Position numbers and translations under genes: made by a program. This document shows positions 60,426-64,000 of a stretch of 64,000 bases of DNA, one piece after another. Source of the stretch: Sinobaca qinghaiensis (lineage in GTDB: Bacteria; Bacillota; Bacilli; Bacillales; Marinococcaceae); contig NZ_RAPK01000007.1 in NCBI RefSeq assembly GCF_003610495.1, forward strand, positions 1 through 64,000, read 5' to 3'. The notes below the pieces were generated by a model. The model did no database searches and was not told the DNA's origin. It was given only the letters and a program-made list of their open reading frames with translations. Every line of letters begins with the position of its first letter. Positions within the stretch are counted from its first letter, which is position 1.

Positions 60426-61424
60426 ATGAAATACAACCCGGTTGGAAAAACAGGCATTTCTGTATCTGAACTCTGCTTTGGAACGATGTCTTTTGGGGGA
60501 AACGCAGACGAGGAAACGTCCAAACACATGTTTAATCGCTGCCGGGAGGCAGGCATTAACTTTTTTGATACAGCCAATAACTACAATGACAGCCAGGCGG
60601 AAATGATTTTGGGGGACTGTATCGCCGGATGCCGGAATGATATCGTACTGACTACAAAAGTAGCCAATCCGACCGGAACGGATGTGAATGCACGGGGATT
60701 GTCGAGACGCCATATAATACTCGAAGTCGAAAATAGCCTGCGCCGTCTGAAAACAGACCGGATTGACTTTTATTTTCTACATAAGTTCGATCCGCTCACT
60801 CCAATGGAAGAAACCCTCCGTGCGCTCGATGACCTGCAGCGTCAGGGAAAAATTCTCTATCCTGCAGCCAGCAACTGGGCGGCCTGGCAGCTCGCGAAGG
60901 CACTCGGAATCTCAGCCAAAGAACAACTCAGCCGCTTTGAGCTGATCCAGCCTATGTATAATCTGGCCAAACGCCAGGCGGAGGTTGAAATTCTTCCATT
61001 TGCGATTTCCGAGCAGGTCGGGGTTATTTCCTACAGCCCTCTCGGCGGCGGGCTGCTTACCGGTAAATACGGCGTGACCGACAGGCCGGTCCAGGGACGC
61101 CTGGTTGAACAGAAGATGTACACCGATCGTTATGCAGATACGGTCAATTTTGACATTGCGGCACGGTTTTCTTCCTACGCAGCCGAGCATGGCATCCACC
61201 CTGCTTCCTTAGCTGTAGCCTGGGCCAAATCCCACCCGGGCGTTACTGCTCCTATTATCGGGGCCCGCAGTCCTGAACAGCTTGAGCATTCGCTGCGCTC
61301 CCTGGAGATTCCGATGACGCCTGAGTGGCGTGATGAGATCTCTGCCTTATCTCCGGCTCCCCCTTCAGCGACCGACCGGTCGGAGGAGCTCATTGTAGCC
61401 AATCCGCACAATTTCACCCTGTAG
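60426..61424 (+). CDS. Aldo/keto reductase
   Basis: 332-residue reductase: MKYNPVGKTGISVSELCFGTMSFGG start, Asp/Tyr in FFDTANNYND (Tyr replaced one position along by NYN), Lys in VLTTKVANP and His in FYFLHKFDP; IIGARSPEQL near the end binds cofactor. ATG 60426 with AGGAGG upstream; an upstream ATG lacks a site. Distinct from the copy at 18762-19748. Confidence 0.85.
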   Translation: MKYNPVGKTGISVSELCFGTMSFGGNADEETSKHMFNRCREAGINFFDTANNYNDSQAEMILGDCIAGCRNDIVLTTKVANPTGTDVNARGLSRRHIILEVENSLRRLKTDRIDFYFLHKFDPLTPMEETLRALDDLQRQGKILYPAASNWAAWQLAKALGISAKEQLSRFELIQPMYNLAKRQAEVEILPFAISEQVGVISYSPLGGGLLTGKYGVTDRPVQGRLVEQKMYTDRYADTVNFDIAARFSSYAAEHGIHPASLAVAWAKSHPGVTAPIIGARSPEQLEHSLRSLEIPMTPEWRDEISALSPAPPSATDRSEELIVANPHNFTL

Positions 61425-61513
61425 CTTTCTGTACAGGGATTTTTTATTTAAAGAAAAATGGCAATCCCTGGAGAATACAGCCAGTACTATATTAATAAAC
61501 AGGAGGTGATTTT

Positions 61514-61936
61514 ATGTCGATCAAAGCCATGAATCCGTATCTGACGTTTGATGGCAGCGGACGGGAAGCAATCGCTTTTTATGAAAAAGCTTTAGGCGCT
61601 GAGGTGATAGACAGTATGTCATATGGAGAGATGGAAGGCATGGATATACCTGAAGGGGCCGAAAGCCTTATTTTGCATGCCTATTTAAAAATCGGCGACA
61701 TGGATGTCATGCTGTCTGATTCGCTGCCGGGGAGCGAAGAAACGTCCGGCAGTCTCGTATCCATTGCGCTGTTTTTCGAGGACGCGTCTTCCGCAGAGCA
61801 GGCCTTTCATGCACTCGAGCCCGGTGGAGAAATAATTATGTCCCTGCAGGAAACGTTTTTCAGTCCGGCATACGGCCAGGTGAAAGATTCGTTCGGGGTT
61901 CTCTGGCACGTGTCTGCTGCCGGGGAGAATAAATAA
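61514..61936 (+). CDS. PhnB-like VOC protein
   Basis: 140-residue PhnB/YdaG-type glyoxalase-fold protein: MNPYLTFDGSGREAIAFYEKAL start, LHAYLKIGDMDVMLSDSLP and FGVLWHVS at the end. The metal site of true glyoxalases is incomplete, so its activity is unknown. AGGAGG lies 6 nt before the ATG. Confidence 0.83.
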   Translation: MSIKAMNPYLTFDGSGREAIAFYEKALGAEVIDSMSYGEMEGMDIPEGAESLILHAYLKIGDMDVMLSDSLPGSEETSGSLVSIALFFEDASSAEQAFHALEPGGEIIMSLQETFFSPAYGQVKDSFGVLWHVSAAGENK

Positions 61937-61937
61937 C

Positions 61938-61974
61938 AAAAGCTGAAGCCGGAGAATATGCTCCAGCTTCAGCC
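61938..61974 (-). terminator. Hairpin terminator of the 127-residue membrane protein gene
   Basis: AAGCTGAAGCCGGAG pairs with CTCCAGCTTCAGC with one bulge; the minus strand continues TTTTG. Weak but the stem is long. Confidence 0.6.
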
Positions 61975-62009
61975 TCTATCATAGTGATTTCTTTCCCGGA
62001 TGGTCTCTG

Positions 62010-62393
62010 TTACTCTTTTACCAGCTTTTCTTTATTGTTCTGAAACAGCTGGACCGCTAAAAACAGAAGAGACGTAAGCAGAAGCAGCGTCAGCCAGTTC
62101 CCGTCATCATAACTGTTTGTCACAATCAGGTAGGCAAACACAAAGCAGTACATGATAGTAGCATAAATCATTTTAGAGCCGGCCTGTCCTTTGGTCTTTT
62201 TATTGTACCGCGTACCGCCGACCACCTTTTCTTCTTTCTTATATGTAAAATACCAGTATAAAAAGGTAATGGCGCTTGTGCCAAGGCTCAGCCCCCAGCT
62301 TACGTCGCTTTCTTTTACAACAAAGGTAAAAGGGACGGCAATAACAAATACAAGAGCCGCGTAAATCACAGCAAATTTCAATCGATCTTCCAT
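62010..62393 (-). CDS. Four-helix membrane protein, unknown
   Basis: 127 residues: MEDRLKFAVIYAALVFVIAVPFTFV (helix 1), LSLGTSAITFLYWYFT (2), a basic loop (KKEEKVVGGTRYNKKTKG), IYATIMYCFVFAYLIVT (3) and LTLLLLTSLLFLAVQLF (4). AAGGAGG precedes ATG 62393. No family recognised. Confidence 0.62.
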   Translation of the reverse strand: MEDRLKFAVIYAALVFVIAVPFTFVVKESDVSWGLSLGTSAITFLYWYFTYKKEEKVVGGTRYNKKTKGQAGSKMIYATIMYCFVFAYLIVTNSYDDGNWLTLLLLTSLLFLAVQLFQNNKEKLVKE

Positions 62394-62551
62394 AACGTCC
62401 TCCTTGTCACCTGTTTCTTCTCTTTCTATTATAAGCATATTGCTCTGTTAGAACAATGGTTCCTTTCTGCCGGGAGATAGTTAATCCAATCAGCTGCCAG
62501 GTCGTATAATGCTAAAGAACTGGAATATTAATTTTTGAAATTTTTTATATT

Positions 62552-62586
62552 TTGACTTTTTTCTATTGAACATTTCATAGTATAAT
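62552..62586 (+). promoter_or_regulatory. Promoter region of the riboswitch-sinI-like transcript
   Basis: TTGACT (62552-62557) with TAGTAT (62577-62582, 19-nt spacer), overlapping a perfect TATAAT (62581-62586) that lacks a good -35. Transcription would start about 20 nt before the riboswitch. The 323-nt gap 62394-62716 contains this promoter and the riboswitch and no other feature. Confidence 0.5.
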
Positions 62587-62610
62587 AAAGAAAATTACCA
62601 ACCTTCAGAA

Positions 62611-62710
62611 AAAGGCTACGCTGTTGAAAAGCAGTTTCGCAAAGTTACAGGTCTAAGGCATATCATGCTAAGACGGCTGGACCGCCTGGGGAATACTCCT
62701 AAAGGTGTGA
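62611..62710 (+). promoter_or_regulatory. c-di-GMP-I (GEMM) riboswitch with SD-masking hairpin
   Basis: Elements in order: AGGC (62613-62616, P1 5' strand); hairpin CTGTT-GAAA-AGCAG (62621-62634) with the GAAA tetraloop; CGCAAAG (62638-62644); GGTCTAAG (62650-62657, tetraloop-receptor side); hairpin GCAT-ATC-ATGC; AAGACGGCTGG; GCCT (62684-62687, P1 3' strand). This order is that of GEMM-I aptamers. CGCCT (62683-62687) can instead pair with the Shine-Dalgarno AGGTG (62703-62707), extended by GGGG/CTCC. Ligand-stabilised P1 would free the site, so an ON switch is predicted. Confidence 0.72.
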
Positions 62711-62716
62711 GGGTTG

Positions 62717-62851
62717 ATGACCAAACAGAACGAAAAGAAGCTGGACCACGAATGGATGGCGTTGATTCTCGAGGCTAAAAAAACTGGACTTACCGTTGAA
62801 CAGGTCAGGGATTTTCTGCACTACGCGGACGATACAAAAAAGAAGCCGTAA
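62717..62851 (+). CDS. SinI-like anti-repressor, 44 residues
   Basis: Starts MTKQNEKKLDHEWMALILEA, ends DDTKKKP. The core LDHEWMALILEAKKTGLTVE followed by QVRDFLHYA matches the SinI domain (B. subtilis LDQEWVELMVEAKEANISPE, then EIRKYLLLN), a helix-hairpin that binds the SinR repressor and relieves biofilm-gene repression. There is no linked sinR here. The start ATG follows AAAGGTG by 9 nt, and the terminator overlaps its last codons. It is too short for most gene finders. The riboswitch in front ties it to c-di-GMP. Confidence 0.78.
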   Translation: MTKQNEKKLDHEWMALILEAKKTGLTVEQVRDFLHYADDTKKKP

Positions 62852-62870
62852 ATGTACGGCTTCTTTTTTT
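62836..62870 (+). terminator. Terminator of the sinI-like gene
   Basis: AAAGAAGCCGTA pairs with TACGGCTTCTTT over a 4-nt loop, then T7. The stop codon is within the stem. Confidence 0.9.
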
Positions 62871-62875
62871 ATATG

Positions 62876-63784
62876 CTAAATAATATTTACCTGGTTTTTC
62901 CCACGGTCTTTTGCGCCATACAGGGCCTGGTCTGTTTTCTTTAATATGGCTTCCATCGAATCCCTGCTGGAAAAATGGGAGCCGCCTATGGAAATATTAA
63001 GAGTTATCGGGTACGGGTTGCCTTCATTATTATTCTGCTGCTGCACAACACTGAGTATTTTAGACGCTACTTTATTTAAGCCGGCCTTATTTGTTCCAGG
63101 CAGCAGAACAGCAAATTCATCGCCGCCGACTCTGGCCAGTATATCCGTTTTTCTCGTGGATTCGCCGATCAGCATAGCCAGCTGTTTAAGCACAATATCT
63201 CCTATCTGATGGCCAAAGAGATCGTTAACGGCTTTAAAGTTATCTACATCAATAGCCAGCAGCGATAAGCTGGCACCGCTTCGTTGAAGCATCGCGATTT
63301 CCTGCTCCAGCCGGGTTTCGAAATACCTGCGATTGTATAACCCGGTCAATGAATCGGTTTCTGCCTGATGTTTGAGCTGCATTTCCAGCAGTTTCTGCTT
63401 TGTTACGTCTACGTGGCGGATTACGACACCCTCGCTGCCGCTTCCATTTACGACAAGCGGCGTAGCCTGCATCACGTTCCACCTTTTTTCCGTCGCCGTA
63501 TGACAGGAATATTCATACGTGAAATATTTTTCTTTTCCTGACAAAATAGAAAGCAGGCCTTCATGAACATAGGCGTTGGTTTCCACAGCCTGCATGTAGT
63601 TGACCCCAACCCCCTGAATATCAAAAAGACGGCTGCTGCTGGTAGACTCACGAATCCATTCATCATTTACGAAAAGTATCATTCCGGCACGATCGATCAC
63701 ACATATTTGATCTCCAAGGGAATTCAAAATGGATTTGCTAATTTCGGACTGATCGATCATGGTTTCTTTATTATCCATTTTCAC
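62876..63784 (-). CDS. Soluble PAS-GGDEF diguanylate cyclase
   Basis: 302 residues: PAS sensor (about 15-130, SLGDQICVIDRAGMILFVND) and GGDEF domain (about 145-300). Active site RVGGDEF, metal Asp in AIDVDNFKAVND, I-site RKTD five residues before GGDEF. No membrane segment, unlike the two 7TM relatives. The likely start is GTG 63784, 9 nt after GAGAGG; ATG two codons later is possible. It converges on the c-di-GMP riboswitch transcript. Confidence 0.88.
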   Translation of the reverse strand: MKMDNKETMIDQSEISKSILNSLGDQICVIDRAGMILFVNDEWIRESTSSSRLFDIQGVGVNYMQAVETNAYVHEGLLSILSGKEKYFTYEYSCHTATEKRWNVMQATPLVVNGSGSEGVVIRHVDVTKQKLLEMQLKHQAETDSLTGLYNRRYFETRLEQEIAMLQRSGASLSLLAIDVDNFKAVNDLFGHQIGDIVLKQLAMLIGESTRKTDILARVGGDEFAVLLPGTNKAGLNKVASKILSVVQQQNNNEGNPYPITLNISIGGSHFSSRDSMEAILKKTDQALYGAKDRGKNQVNII

Positions 63785-64000
63785 GGCAAGCATCCTCTCC
63801 AGAATAAATTCCCCGGACCACATTCAGTGAGTGTATATACCTTTAGTTTAATATAAGTATATAAGAAAGTTCTCTTTATTTCACTAAAAATATACAATAA
63901 TTTCCACATCTATTCACTATATTTTATTTTTACACAGCTGCTGTATCACCCTACATTAACGTTTTCTACTCTCTATTCCCTTGATTTGGATATTTATAAC
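63785..64000. other. AT-rich right edge of the window
   Basis: The 216 nt upstream of the last gene hold its leader and promoter. I see no further gene; the sequence is AT-rich and continues past the window. Confidence 0.5.

Overview
The window comes from a low-to-mid GC Firmicute of the Bacillaceae. It holds the end of an ectoine hydroxylase gene, complete relatives of the Bacillus subtilis sigY-yxlCDEFG and lnrJKLMN loci, a RocR/sigma-54 arginine-degradation locus, a HemAT gene with a sigma-D promoter, and CcpA-type cre sites. Ectoine hydroxylation and the many sodium-type carriers suggest a halophilic or haloalkaliphilic member (Alkalicoccus-like is my guess). I saw no rRNA, tRNA, insertion sequence, prophage or CRISPR array.

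Layout. 1-0.3 kb: ectD 3' end. 0.4-1.3 kb: a Gfo/Idh/MocA oxidoreductase. 1.4-6.7 kb: rocR followed by rocF-rocD-rocA, with a textbook -24/-12 promoter before rocF and a RocR-type palindrome before rocR. 6.8-12 kb (minus): an LnrJK-like two-component system and an LnrLMN-like ABC exporter. 12.2 kb: a pentapeptide-repeat protein with a Qnr-like C-terminus. 12.9-15.8 kb (minus): the sigY operon. 15.9-17.3 kb: an AT-rich patch with two small membrane proteins and a decayed glyoxalase-family gene. 17.3-27.2 kb: single metabolic genes (ABM monooxygenase, SDR, aldo/keto reductase, serine hydrolase, YceI, symporter, PhzF, mqo). 27.4-29.4 kb: a GIY-YIG/DUF2075 helicase overlapping a MazG-like gene. 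29.5-38 kb: aroD, an unknown carrier-like protein, two paralogous 7TM diguanylate cyclases, hemAT and an AlkC-like glycosylase. 38-43.9 kb (minus): a seven-gene catabolic operon (GntR, DUF2848, nitrilase, TRAP transporter, YcsI) with promoter, operator and cre site. 44.1-47.1 kb: hydrolase, second nitrilase and symporter. 47-54.6 kb: small stress and unknown genes. 54.7-57.9 kb: a TetR-controlled ABC exporter. 58-63.8 kb: a cell-wall hydrolase, small membrane proteins, a c-di-GMP-I-like riboswitch before a tiny SinI-like gene, and a third diguanylate cyclase.

Themes. Arginine is routed to glutamate by RocF, RocD and RocA. Cyclic-di-GMP signalling is dense: three GGDEF proteins with I-sites, and a GEMM-type riboswitch whose ribosome-binding site can be masked by the 3' strand of P1, controlling a SinI-type anti-repressor. 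Envelope defence appears three times (LnrJK-LnrLMN, SigY/YxlFG, TetR/ABC). Two copies of a structured intergenic RNA with covarying stems (about 17.6 and 31.9 kb) match no family I know.
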